Shown here piece after piece: positions 54,110-63,670 of a DNA stretch of 64,000 bases. The position numbers were made by a program, and so were the translations under genes. The stretch is from Peptococcaceae bacterium (lineage in GTDB: Bacteria > Bacillota > UBA994): NCBI GenBank assembly GCA_018334055.1, contig JAGXSS010000109.1:1-64000 (forward strand), read 5' to 3'. The notes under the pieces are model-generated. The model did not search any database. It was given only the letters and a program-made list of their open reading frames with translations, and was not told the origin of the DNA. The stretch's first letter is position 1. Every line of letters starts with the position of its first letter.

Positions 54110-54803
54110 TGCTGACCTCCCTGTAGACAATTTTCTTCACATTCCCCATCTGGTAGCGGCTGCCGATAACTGTCTCGCCATTACAATAGGAACAAACCGC
54201 AGAAGGCATTGGGTAGCGCAGTTCCCGCCCTTCAACCCCTTCTATGGAAGGGCTAGCCAGCACTACTTTCTTTAAGCGTAGGGCCCCCTGTCCGGTCAAA
54301 CCGTTAATCTCAAGCACATGAGCAGCAGGGTTAACCATTTCGATTCTCCTGCGGAACACTTCGCGCTCGGCTTGAGAAACGATGTCGCCTTTTGTTACCA
54401 CAACCACATCTGCAGTTGTCAAGACAGGGCCAACTTTCTTGGGCGTATCAATGCCGCTTAAGTTATCTACCACACAGATGGATAGACACCCCTTAATGCC
54501 CGGCGCACAACGGTGACATAGGCCGGCCGTTTCCACCACTAAGATTTCGGCTTGCTGCTTTTCCCCCCAAGCGAAAATCTCCTCTAGATTGGACACATAG
54601 AAATGATCGGGACAGATGTAGTCGCTTAGACCGACCATTACCGGTAGACTTAGGCGCCGATACGTGCTGTGATCCGAGGTTTCAAGACAGTCAATTTTGC
54701 ACACCGCGACGCGAATCTTATCCGTCAAGATGTGCCGCAGGGTGTGCAGCATCACCGACGTCTTTCCCGTTGCCGGAGGTCCAGCCACAATTACCAAACG
54801 CAT
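54102..54803 (-). CDS. HypB/UreG/CobW-like GTPase, Cys-rich
   Basis: Walker A VAGPPATGKTSV, Walker B-like VVETAGLCHRCAP, VVTKGD guanine motif, C-terminal CSYC. Confidence 0.82.
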   Translation of the reverse strand: MRLVIVAGPPATGKTSVMLHTLRHILTDKIRVAVCKIDCLETSDHSTYRRLSLPVMVGLSDYICPDHFYVSNLEEIFAWGEKQQAEILVVETAGLCHRCAPGIKGCLSICVVDNLSGIDTPKKVGPVLTTADVVVVTKGDIVSQAEREVFRRRIEMVNPAAHVLEINGLTGQGALRLKKVVLASPSIEGVEGRELRYPMPSAVCSYCNGETVIGSRYQMGNVKKIVYREVSND

Positions 54804-54821
54804 ATTTTAATCTCCTTCGTT

Positions 54822-54840
54822 GACAATGATAATCATGTTC
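54822..54840. promoter_or_regulatory. Fur-box-like operator
   Basis: GACAATGATAATCATGTTC matches GATAATGATAATCATTATC at 16 of 19 positions; TATAAT-like -10 on the minus strand just upstream. Confidence 0.75.
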
Positions 54841-54938
54841 ATCTATGATTCAATTATACAGTTAATCTCCCGATAAAAAAGTATCTGGGGTTACACTTTT
54901 TCTTCATCTACACATATAACTTTAGAGGGGGTTCGGCT

Positions 54939-55619
54939 GTGAACAGCATGCTCTCGCAACTTAACAAGTGTAGCCTGTTTAATCACTTGTCAGCAGGCGA
55001 CGTGGAGAAGCTCTTAAAGGGTATTGCTTTTAACATTAAGAGCTACAAGCGGCACGAGGTGATTTTTTCGCCTCTACGCCCAGTTGATACATTAGGGATC
55101 ATCCTGAGAGGGGCTGTTGACGCCCAGAAGCTGCTGGCGTCTGGCAAGGTGATCACTGTGAGCAGGCGGTTTCCGTACGACCTGATTGCCGATGCCTCCA
55201 TATTTGCGGCAATCGATTGCTACCCTTCCACAGTATCGGCCTGCGAAAACAGCCATGTGTGGTTAATAAACAAGACGGAGCTGTTAAAGCTGTTTGCCCG
55301 CGACAACATGCTAATGCTTAAGTTTCTCGAGTCGGTTTCGAACAGGGCTTTAGCCCTTAGTAATGCCATAGAATTGTTCTCATTGCGGTCAGTTGGCGCA
55401 AAAATAGCCCATTTTCTGACAATGGAGCAAGGACGACAGAAGATTAGCACCATCACGCTGCTATTTTCCAAAAAGTCGCTGGCCGAGCAGCTGAACGTAT
55501 CCAGACCGACTCTATCTAGGGAGTTAAAGAAAATGCAGCGAGGTGGGATTATCTCCTGCAACAAGCGCACTATTAGCATCCTTGACCAAAGCAAACTACT
55601 AGAACTGCGCGACCAGTGA
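54939..55619 (+). CDS. Crp/Fnr family transcriptional regulator
   Basis: cNMP-binding-like N-terminus and C-terminal HTH (FSKKSLAEQLNVSRPTLSRELKKMQRGGII). Confidence 0.92.
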   Translation: MNSMLSQLNKCSLFNHLSAGDVEKLLKGIAFNIKSYKRHEVIFSPLRPVDTLGIILRGAVDAQKLLASGKVITVSRRFPYDLIADASIFAAIDCYPSTVSACENSHVWLINKTELLKLFARDNMLMLKFLESVSNRALALSNAIELFSLRSVGAKIAHFLTMEQGRQKISTITLLFSKKSLAEQLNVSRPTLSRELKKMQRGGIISCNKRTISILDQSKLLELRDQ

Positions 55620-55700
55620 ATAAACAAAAACGACCAGCTCTTGCCGGTCGCTCGTCATTTGCCGTTAGTCGGCGCATCGTCTACCTCTTGCCTCTTACAT

Positions 55701-55749
55701 TGGTGGGCCCACTAGGACTCGAACCTAGGACCAATCGGTTATGAGCCGA
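55701..55749 (-). tRNA. Partial tRNA-Met/Ile2 (CAT anticodon), 3' portion only
   Basis: Minus strand TCGGCTCATAACCGATTGGTCCTAGGTTCGAGTCCTAGTGGGCCCACCA: anticodon loop CTCATAA, T-arm, acceptor 3' strand and CCA; no D-arm or matching 5' acceptor at correct spacing. Confidence 0.75.
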
Positions 55750-55789
55750 AATGAGTCGACACGGCCACCCGCAAAAAGGCCCGCTGTAT

Positions 55790-57529
55790 CTATGCGCTTT
55801 CCTGCGCACTGAGTAATTGACGAAATTCCTCGCACCGTTCCTTAAGCTCAGGATAGGTGCCCTGGTCAATGATGGAACCATTTTTAAGCACTATTATCTT
55901 ATCGGCCGCCACCAAGACTTGGGGCCGGTGTGAGACTACCAAGTAGGTGCCCTGCCGCTCCGCGAATAACTGCCGCCACATCTCTTCTTCCGTCTTAATA
56001 TCTAGGGCCGAGCTCAAATCATCAAACACCAAGAGTTCGGGGCTATGGACCATGGCTCTGGCGGCGGCGAGTCGCTGTACTTGACCCCCGGAAAGTTTAA
56101 CCCCGCGCACCCCGACCATAGTCTTTAACCCATGGTCGAAGCGGTCTAGGTCTTGATTGAACACGGCGAGCCTGATTGCCTTGCCTAAGGCTGTGCTTTC
56201 TACCGCGTGTCCTAGTAGGAGGTTTTCTTCGATGGTGCCACTTAATAGAAGCGGTGTTTGACGAACATAGGTCGCCAAAGGTGGCGTCAAAGCCATGGCA
56301 GGGTCGGCAATCAATTTGTCGTTCCAGTAGACTTGCCCTGAGGCTGGCTGGAGCTGGCCGAGTAGCGCGCGCAAGAGGGTGGTTTTGCCGCTCCCCATGC
56401 GCCCCGTAATCACGACGAGGGTAGACGCCGCGATGTCAAAGGTAATGTTGTGGATGCCTGTACTGGAATTCGGGTGCAAGTAGGTCAAATCGCGCACCGA
56501 CAGCTGCTCTAATTTTTCCCTTGATGCCATTTTTTGCTCTTTAGCTTTTGCAAACCAATACTTGGACTCGGTCAACTCCTTAATTGTGCCGCCAAGCAGG
56601 TTCTGCAGGCGGGTGACCGCCACCACACCCTGCTGAATGTACGCCACAAAGTAGCCGTAAAATTCCGCAATGCCGGTGACATAGTCAAGGTAGGCCACAA
56701 AGAGCGCGAAATCCCCAACGGTGAAGCCACCAAGACGCATTTCGTGACCGGCAGCCAATAAGATGGCGGCGATACCGATGCTGATAGTGCAGTGCGACGA
56801 AAAATCTAGCAGGTGGTTGTACTTTCGCTCGCGCAAAGCGTAGGAGGCGCGAGTCTGATTGAGCTTTTTGAGGTGCCGAGCCACTGGTTCCTCGGCCTGA
56901 GCCATTTGCACGGCTTGCACTGCGGTAAATGTTTCGCCGATGACCCCAGTCACAGCAGAGGCGGCATCACGACTCGCGGCGCGGTATTTTTCTAACCGCA
57001 AAGAAGCCAAGTTGAAGATGACCCCAATCACCAATAGTGGCAGGAAGACAATGGCAGTAACGCGGGCGTTAATGCCCAGCATGATGATGATGGCCCCTAT
57101 GCCAAACATCAACTCGCCAAAGAAGTCGGCAACCCAACTGACGGTGTCCTCAAGGTGCTCGGTGTCATCGCGCACACTGTCCAGCGCTTCCCCCGGTGGC
57201 ACCGCGATGGCCGCACTACCCGGGCGCTTAAAGACGCTTCGCATGACATTGTAGCGCAAGAGAGCGCTCACATGATAACGATGCACGGCGTCGATTACCG
57301 ACCCGGCCAAGATAAAACCGATGCGAATAATGGCGTAACCACTCATGGCGGCCACAAAGTACCAAACAGGCTCCGCACCCGGGTCTTCGACCAAGGCGTC
57401 AAGCACCTGCCTAAGCAGTAGTGGCGGCACTAGTGGTATGGCATGAATGACCGTCCACAGGAAGACGTCGAGGGCGTATAGCCAGGGCCGGGCAACAATC
57501 AGCGCCCAAATGGTACGCAGGGCTTTCAT
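55790..57529 (-). CDS. ABC exporter (fused permease/ATPase)
   Basis: TM domain plus GRMGSGKTTLLRALLGQL, VKLSGGQVQRLAAARAM. Confidence 0.93.
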   Translation of the reverse strand: MKALRTIWALIVARPWLYALDVFLWTVIHAIPLVPPLLLRQVLDALVEDPGAEPVWYFVAAMSGYAIIRIGFILAGSVIDAVHRYHVSALLRYNVMRSVFKRPGSAAIAVPPGEALDSVRDDTEHLEDTVSWVADFFGELMFGIGAIIIMLGINARVTAIVFLPLLVIGVIFNLASLRLEKYRAASRDAASAVTGVIGETFTAVQAVQMAQAEEPVARHLKKLNQTRASYALRERKYNHLLDFSSHCTISIGIAAILLAAGHEMRLGGFTVGDFALFVAYLDYVTGIAEFYGYFVAYIQQGVVAVTRLQNLLGGTIKELTESKYWFAKAKEQKMASREKLEQLSVRDLTYLHPNSSTGIHNITFDIAASTLVVITGRMGSGKTTLLRALLGQLQPASGQVYWNDKLIADPAMALTPPLATYVRQTPLLLSGTIEENLLLGHAVESTALGKAIRLAVFNQDLDRFDHGLKTMVGVRGVKLSGGQVQRLAAARAMVHSPELLVFDDLSSALDIKTEEEMWRQLFAERQGTYLVVSHRPQVLVAADKIIVLKNGSIIDQGTYPELKERCEEFRQLLSAQESA

Positions 57530-59262
57530 GCCAAGACCTCCTCTACTCCCAGACGGCGCAGACCGGCATAGCGCGATGTACTGCTATTTAAGAGCTCTTG
57601 CTGCCGGCCGTACTCGACCACCTTGCCCTCGTCAAGAAGCAAGATATGGTCAACGCGGTCAAGAGTAGTTAGGCGATGCGCAATGATTATCCCCGTGCGC
57701 CCGGCCAGCAATTTTTCGAGCGCAGTATCAATGCGCTTTTCCGAAATGGGGTCGATCTTAGCGCTGGCCTCGTCCAAGACTACGAGGGAAGGGTTACGCA
57801 AAAAAGCTCTTGCCAGCGCCAAGAGCTGCGCCTCACCCGCCGAGAGACCACTACCCCCATGCGACATCATCGTTCCAAGACCATCGGGCAGGGCGGCAAA
57901 CCATTCACCTAGCCCTAAATCATAAAGTACACCAATCAGCTCGGCATCATTAGTAGAGGTGCCAAAAAAGGTGAGGTTGTCGCGCACCGTGGCATGAAAT
58001 ATCTGCACTTCTTGGCCGACGAAGCTGACGCGTTCGCGAATAGTGGCCTGCGTGGCTGCGGTCGTCGGCACGCCACTTAGCGCGAGTACCCCAAAACTTG
58101 GGTCATACTGTCTGGCCACCAAGCGCGCCAATGTTGTCTTGCCGCTACCCGTCCGCCCAATGATGCCGAGCACTTCCCCCGCCGGCAAAGCAAACGAAAC
58201 CCCGTCGAGCACAGCACCGCCGTCTTCATACTTAAAGCCTAGTCCCTCGGCCACCACCCTTATGGGCCCTTCGGGAATATGATGCCCCGTGCTCTGTTGT
58301 GAAATTGCCTTCGTGTTAAATAGTTCCGTCACGCGCCGCAGCGATGCTGCGGCACGCTGCAGTTCCTGCAGCTGCATGCGGATTTGCTCAATGGGGACCT
58401 GCAAAAGTTCGGCATAATGCACAATCAAGAACACTGTCCCCAAGGTGATAAGGCCGCGCTGCCAGAGCATGGCCGCCAACCCGACCGCCAGAGAAATATT
58501 AACTACATGGGCAAGGATAGCCGAAGACCACAGTGTATTGTAAGAAACAAAGGTACGAATGCGGTGCGGCAGCCATTTCTGAAACTCCGCGCGTAACTTC
58601 TCCAGCATGTAGCTTTGAGCGCCCAGGCCTTGCATATCTTCCGTAACCGCCAACTGCTCGCCCAAAAAACCATACACCTGCGCTGACGCCTTGCGCTCCG
58701 CCACCTGGTATGGGGTGACGAGGCGGCGCAGATAACTTAGCGCCCCGATGCTAAGCACTGAATAGGCCGCATAACTTGCGCCAACCCACATATGCTCTCG
58801 CCAGAGTAGCACTATTGACCCGAGTAAGAACAAGACATTGATGACAATGTGCCGCGTAAAGTTCGCAAAGAAATTAGCGAGCCGGGTGACATCCACATCC
58901 ACGCGCTCAATGAGCTCGCCGGGGCGCGTACCCTTGTGAAAGGCCTGATCAAGCCTCAGCACATGCTTAGTAACATCATCGCGCAGTTCATTCGTTGCTT
59001 CCCAGCCGAGAACATCGCTCATGTAGCGCGTCATGGTTCCAAACACATGCCCAAGCACTGACACCACTGCCAAGAGCAAGGCCCCAAGCTGGAGCACAGC
59101 CATGCCCTCTCCGGAAATGGCTTCATCTAAAATATGCCGCAAAATGAGCGGCCGCACTAATTGCATCGCTAAGGCAAGAAGCATCAAGGAGCCCACAAGA
59201 AGCAAACGCCCCTTGCGGGGCATGAGATATTTTTTTAGCACCGCTAGTATAGAAAACGACAT
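57526..59262 (-). CDS. ABC exporter (fused permease/ATPase), heterodimer partner
   Basis: TM domain plus GRTGSGKTTLARLVARQYDP, GLSAGEAQLLALARAF; overlaps the downstream exporter gene. Confidence 0.93.
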   Translation of the reverse strand: MSFSILAVLKKYLMPRKGRLLLVGSLMLLALAMQLVRPLILRHILDEAISGEGMAVLQLGALLLAVVSVLGHVFGTMTRYMSDVLGWEATNELRDDVTKHVLRLDQAFHKGTRPGELIERVDVDVTRLANFFANFTRHIVINVLFLLGSIVLLWREHMWVGASYAAYSVLSIGALSYLRRLVTPYQVAERKASAQVYGFLGEQLAVTEDMQGLGAQSYMLEKLRAEFQKWLPHRIRTFVSYNTLWSSAILAHVVNISLAVGLAAMLWQRGLITLGTVFLIVHYAELLQVPIEQIRMQLQELQRAAASLRRVTELFNTKAISQQSTGHHIPEGPIRVVAEGLGFKYEDGGAVLDGVSFALPAGEVLGIIGRTGSGKTTLARLVARQYDPSFGVLALSGVPTTAATQATIRERVSFVGQEVQIFHATVRDNLTFFGTSTNDAELIGVLYDLGLGEWFAALPDGLGTMMSHGGSGLSAGEAQLLALARAFLRNPSLVVLDEASAKIDPISEKRIDTALEKLLAGRTGIIIAHRLTTLDRVDHILLLDEGKVVEYGRQQELLNSSTSRYAGLRRLGVEEVLA

Positions 59263-59447
59263 CGCTATCTCCTCCAGGCTACATTATAGCCCATAGACCA
59301 AATTCTGCCTAGGACAGTGCTAGCCCTAGGTTTAGTGCAGGTACGAAAATTGTCGGTTTTTTCTCCTGATTCGCGCCTTAGAGCGACAAATTGTGAAGTA
59401 AAAGCTATTTATACTGCTATTACTGACTTTGTACAGGGGGTGGATTC

Positions 59448-61853
59448 TTGCAGACTAAAGCGATGAGTGCTGTTTTTACGGCTAATATTCCGTTAAGAAA
59501 CCGCCGCAAAATTTTATTGTCCCATGCGGTGCGCCTAGCCCCACTGTTTGTGGCGGGAGTGCTATTGGGACGAGCTACGCTCTTTGATGAGGTGTCGCCA
59601 TTTGCGCTGGCATTCTTCAGTGCTGTGCGCATCGCGGTCCCTGGCCTAGAATGGGCTACGGCCTTAGCCTTGAGCCTTGGGATGTTTTGGCGAGGCGGCC
59701 TGCTGCCAATGTCTAGCCTGCTCGGGATGTTCTTGGTCTACCTGGTTCTCCAAAAATTACTCGTGCCGAACTCCTGGGAGCGCTTATGGCGAGCTGGCCT
59801 GGCCGGGCTAGCTGTAGTTATCGTGAGATTACCCCTGCTCTGGTGGCAAACGCCTGTCCTCTACGACATCATCTCCACTCTACTGGAAGTGGCACTGACG
59901 GTGGCCACAAGCTTAATTTTTATTAACGCCGTATCAGTTATGGGTTCCTTTAGCACTGAACGGCGGTTCAAGCCAGAAGAAATAATGTCGGTTGCTATCA
60001 CCGGAGCATTAATTATCACTGGGTTATCCGGCCTGAGCCTACTCGGCTTTACTTTGCAGGGGATAGCGCTTAAATATCTCATCATGCTCGCCGGCCTTAT
60101 CGGCGGAACTGCCTGGGGGGCAGCTGTTGGAGTGTTGGCTTCCTTTCTATTGTACCTAGGGCATCCGCTGGCGCAGAGCTACGTAGGAACTTATGCTTTT
60201 GCCGGGCTAGTAGGCGGGGCACTGCGTGATTGGAAAAAACCAGGGGTCATCATGGGTTTTCTGGCGGCGACCGCGCTCACCGCAGTAAATTTTGGCGGCA
60301 GAGACTACCTTGCCGACAGGCTACTGGAATCTTTAGCAGCAAGCATGCTCCTGCTACTCACATCATCGCAGGTGCGCTCGCACATTTATCGCTTGCTGCC
60401 GATGGCCTTGCGCGAAGAGGCACCCATAAAAACTGGATACGCCACTCGCCTGCAGGTTCTAGCTGGGCGAAGGTTGGATGAACTGAGCGAAGTTTTTCGG
60501 GAACTAGCCGAAACTTTTTGCCCGACAGCTCAATGTGAAGATGCTTTTGACCAGCAGACGCACAAACTTATGGAGCGGCTGGCCAACGATGTATGTGAAG
60601 ATTGCCCGCAACACAAAGACTGCTGGGGGAAGGATTTTTACAAAACATACCAGGGAATTCTAGACATGCTGGCCCTGTCCGACCTCCATGGCCCTTTGAC
60701 CATGGGCATAGTGCCCGAAACGGTCCGGCGACGATGTCAACGCTTCAAAGACCTGCTCAAGAGCTTGAACTCGCTCTGCGAATTGCACCGACAAACCCTT
60801 TATTGGCGAAAGAGAGCCGTCGAATCACGCCAACTCGTAGCCAAGCAACTGCATGGTGTCGCTAAAGTTATGACCTCGCTGGTGAATGATTTTAACCTAG
60901 AAGTGGAGTATCTCTCCGAGACTGAAGAAAAAATTAAAAAAGAACTCGCTGAGCAGGGTGTCTTTTCGCCCCTAGTCGAGGTAGTCAAGGTCGAAAACGG
61001 CCGCATCGAAGCCAGGATAACCAAGCATACCTGCACCCAGGAGCAAAATCACTGCGCGACGCTACTCATTCCACTTGTGACCGAAATACTGGGTAGGCAA
61101 GTGTTACGCGAAAATCGCCGCTGCGCCAGCCTCACCGGCAAGTCCAAGTGTACGACCTTTTTTTCCACCGTGAGGGTCCTGACCACTGATGTCGGTGTGG
61201 CGCAAGTAGCGCGCACCCAAGGAGTCTCCGGAGATAGCTTTCGCGTAGCTGAACTTGTGGGTGGCAAGCTCGCGCTCATGATCAGCGATGGCATGGGAGA
61301 CGGCCCCCTCGCTCGCCAAGAAAGTCGCACAGCGGTAACGCTGCTCGAACAGATGCTGCGTGCGGGGTTCGACAAGGATGTGACCGTGCACACCATCAAC
61401 GCCGTGCTGGCGTTGCGCTCCCAAGGAGAAGCCTTTGCCACAGTAGATATGGCCCTCCTCGACCTATACACCGGTCAAGCAGAGCTCATGAAAATTGGCG
61501 CAAGTGCTTCGTACCATAGGCGCGGCGACAAGGTAGAGGTCATCCGAGCGACCACTTTGCCTGCAGGAATCCTAGCTAACATTGAGGTCGAGACCCAGAA
61601 ACTCTCGCTAACCTCGGGTGATATTCTCGTCATGCTCTCCGACGGCGTGCTAGAGGGGCAAGATGGTATCGCGGATAAGGAAGAATGGCTGGGGCGAATG
61701 TTGCGTCAAGCCACCGCCGAAAAAGCCAAGGATCTGGCGGAATATATATTAAACCGCGCCAGGAACAACTCCGGCGGCGTGGTTACGGACGACATGACCG
61801 TTTTGGTACTAAAAGTCCTCGACAAAGCAATCAGCATCCCTCTGGTGGGATGA
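59448..61853 (+). CDS. spoIIE: Stage II sporulation protein E (Ser/Thr phosphatase)
   Basis: Multi-TM N-terminus, PP2C-like C-terminus (MISDGMGDGPLARQES, MLSDGVLEGQDG); TTG start. Confidence 0.95.
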   Translation: MQTKAMSAVFTANIPLRNRRKILLSHAVRLAPLFVAGVLLGRATLFDEVSPFALAFFSAVRIAVPGLEWATALALSLGMFWRGGLLPMSSLLGMFLVYLVLQKLLVPNSWERLWRAGLAGLAVVIVRLPLLWWQTPVLYDIISTLLEVALTVATSLIFINAVSVMGSFSTERRFKPEEIMSVAITGALIITGLSGLSLLGFTLQGIALKYLIMLAGLIGGTAWGAAVGVLASFLLYLGHPLAQSYVGTYAFAGLVGGALRDWKKPGVIMGFLAATALTAVNFGGRDYLADRLLESLAASMLLLLTSSQVRSHIYRLLPMALREEAPIKTGYATRLQVLAGRRLDELSEVFRELAETFCPTAQCEDAFDQQTHKLMERLANDVCEDCPQHKDCWGKDFYKTYQGILDMLALSDLHGPLTMGIVPETVRRRCQRFKDLLKSLNSLCELHRQTLYWRKRAVESRQLVAKQLHGVAKVMTSLVNDFNLEVEYLSETEEKIKKELAEQGVFSPLVEVVKVENGRIEARITKHTCTQEQNHCATLLIPLVTEILGRQVLRENRRCASLTGKSKCTTFFSTVRVLTTDVGVAQVARTQGVSGDSFRVAELVGGKLALMISDGMGDGPLARQESRTAVTLLEQMLRAGFDKDVTVHTINAVLALRSQGEAFATVDMALLDLYTGQAELMKIGASASYHRRGDKVEVIRATTLPAGILANIEVETQKLSLTSGDILVMLSDGVLEGQDGIADKEEWLGRMLRQATAEKAKDLAEYILNRARNNSGGVVTDDMTVLVLKVLDKAISIPLVG

Positions 61854-61901
61854 GTCCGTAGCCTGCGCCACTTTTTGTACTTTCCCCATAACTAAAAACC
61901 G

Positions 61902-61950
61902 TCCTCCCTCATCCGCGAATCTCCTCTGGAGATAGCGAGGGAGGATTTTT
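61902..61950 (+). terminator. spoIIE terminator
   Basis: tcctccctc...gagggagga followed by ttttt. Confidence 0.7.
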
Positions 61951-61967
61951 CCTGTGGTCACCAAGAC

Positions 61968-62720
61968 CTAGCATCTGACGTTTTTCCGTTTGAAGCCTAG
62001 CCGCCCTTTGTCCGCCGCCTTTTGGATTTCATCAGCCGCCACGGGGACGCTTAACTTGGTCTTACCGTTGTACACATCCACCGCGCCGATGCTCTGGGCG
62101 GCGGCGGCGGCTCTCTCGTGCAAGGGAAGATAGGAAACCCCCAGGGTGTAGACAAAGTTGTTCATGGCGTACTTGGCTCGGTCTGGGCTGCCGTGGATCG
62201 TTTTCTCCACCGTCTCGAGCATGGTCTGTAACCTGTTTTTGTCAAACTCCTTATCCTTGCGGTTGCCCAGCAACCAACAGTAGCAGCTGTATCCGGCAGA
62301 AACATAAAGTTCTCGGCCCGAGGCAATCCATCTGTCAGCGGTAGTCTTAGCGAAATCCGTTTCCGCAAGGGTTACCGCAACGATAAAATCTGAAATCATG
62401 AAAAAGTATGCGCTTTCCATCCACCTGTCAAAGTCAGCATCTGTCATGATTTTTGGGTCAGCAATCATGCCGGCAAGGTACATGGCATCAAAATTTCCTG
62501 TAGCGTAAAGTTCCTCCGCCAGAGGCTGATTAATCTTTATTTTTTTAACTAGTGGCTTCATCGCCCCGGTGGCAACTCCAAAAAGGGGCTCGCGTGCCCC
62601 CTGTCGTAGATACACTTTCTTGGTGCGCTCCGAACTCAAGAGGCTCAGTTCCTGTAAGACCGTTTGAACGTCCACGTCCATCCTCCCTAAATCTGTAACT
62701 GTTTCACGGCTGTTGGGCAA
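61968..62720 (-). CDS. DNA alkylation repair (AlkD-like) protein
   Basis: YLRQGAREPLFGVATGAMKPLVKKIKINQPLAEELYATGNFDAMYLAGMIADP. Confidence 0.85.
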   Translation of the reverse strand: MPNSRETVTDLGRMDVDVQTVLQELSLLSSERTKKVYLRQGAREPLFGVATGAMKPLVKKIKINQPLAEELYATGNFDAMYLAGMIADPKIMTDADFDRWMESAYFFMISDFIVAVTLAETDFAKTTADRWIASGRELYVSAGYSCYCWLLGNRKDKEFDKNRLQTMLETVEKTIHGSPDRAKYAMNNFVYTLGVSYLPLHERAAAAAQSIGAVDVYNGKTKLSVPVAADEIQKAADKGRLGFKRKNVRC

Positions 62721-62892
62721 TTCCGCAGAATTCTTTATCTGCTTATCAAGGGTCCCATTATTTTCTTCGGCCTAAAGGTGCTGCAGCCGAGTGAGGCTCT
62801 GGCGTTGACAGGCGGTAGCGGCAACGCCAAACAAGCAGAACTCGCTGAAAGCACTGACGGTGATGAGTGTGTAAAGCAAATTCTCTTTTCCT

Positions 62893-63513
62893 TCAAGGGT
62901 TAATCCAAGAAGTCTCCGTCGCCCTGCCCATTTCCATAGAGCCCCTAAACGGAGAGACGACAAGATCCCCCATTGTCTCCCACAGTCTGAGGCCAGCGTT
63001 TCTGGCCTCCTGTTGAAATGCACCAAATATTGCCGCGTATTTATCGTTCGGAGCGATTATTAGCATCCGCGCATAGCCTTCGAGCAATAGCCTGGAGTTG
63101 AACATTTTTCCCCTAATTGCGGCCTCGTCAATCACCGTTGGTCTTTTCAGCCACACATAGGCCAAGAGCCTACCATAGCGGTCACGCTCCCTTGCGCCAA
63201 TCTCAAGCCATACTGTTCTCTGGTATAAATTCTCGCGCGTGAACGCCCCAGCTTCTCTGCCAAATGGCTCCGGCCATCGCCCTACCTCTGGGGTGTCCAC
63301 CCCAATCAGGCGGATACTTTCCTCAACTTGGTTAATAGTTGCCCAAACGGTGTCGCCGTCTACTACCGCGGTGATGCGCACTTGTATCATGTTGGGAATA
63401 TCGCTGGCTGTTTCTACTTTAGCGGGAAAAAGCAATAGCGGCAGGATTAAGGCAAACAAGAGCAAAGCTTGCGTCAATAAAACAAAACCGGTTTTAACAG
63501 TCCAAGTTTTCAT
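62893..63513 (-). CDS. Thermonuclease (SNase-like) family protein, exported
   Basis: VVDGDTVWATI, IRLIGVDTPEVG, RDRYGRLLAYVWL; ATG at 63513 after AAGGAGG. Confidence 0.88.
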   Translation of the reverse strand: MKTWTVKTGFVLLTQALLLFALILPLLLFPAKVETASDIPNMIQVRITAVVDGDTVWATINQVEESIRLIGVDTPEVGRWPEPFGREAGAFTRENLYQRTVWLEIGARERDRYGRLLAYVWLKRPTVIDEAAIRGKMFNSRLLLEGYARMLIIAPNDKYAAIFGAFQQEARNAGLRLWETMGDLVVSPFRGSMEMGRATETSWINP

Positions 63514-63670
63514 CGCTACTACCTCCTTGTAAAATTTATCCCACACATGAAGTTTGCAGTCATTTCTACCTCTGTAAGGGTGCCACTAATTATATCCATA
63601 GCGGCGATGACAATCAATCACGGCACATGAACTAGCTAACTTCCTTTTAACTAACCATGCTAACGAAGCA

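Noticed and set aside
55701-55790. A complete functional tRNA-Met
   Set aside because: The GGGCC stretch that could be the 5' acceptor is six bases too far from the anticodon and no D-arm fits; only the 3' part is supported.
62772-63026. 84-aa minus-strand ORF overlapping the SNase gene 3' end
   Set aside because: Out of frame with a clear SNase-like protein and no recognisable domain.
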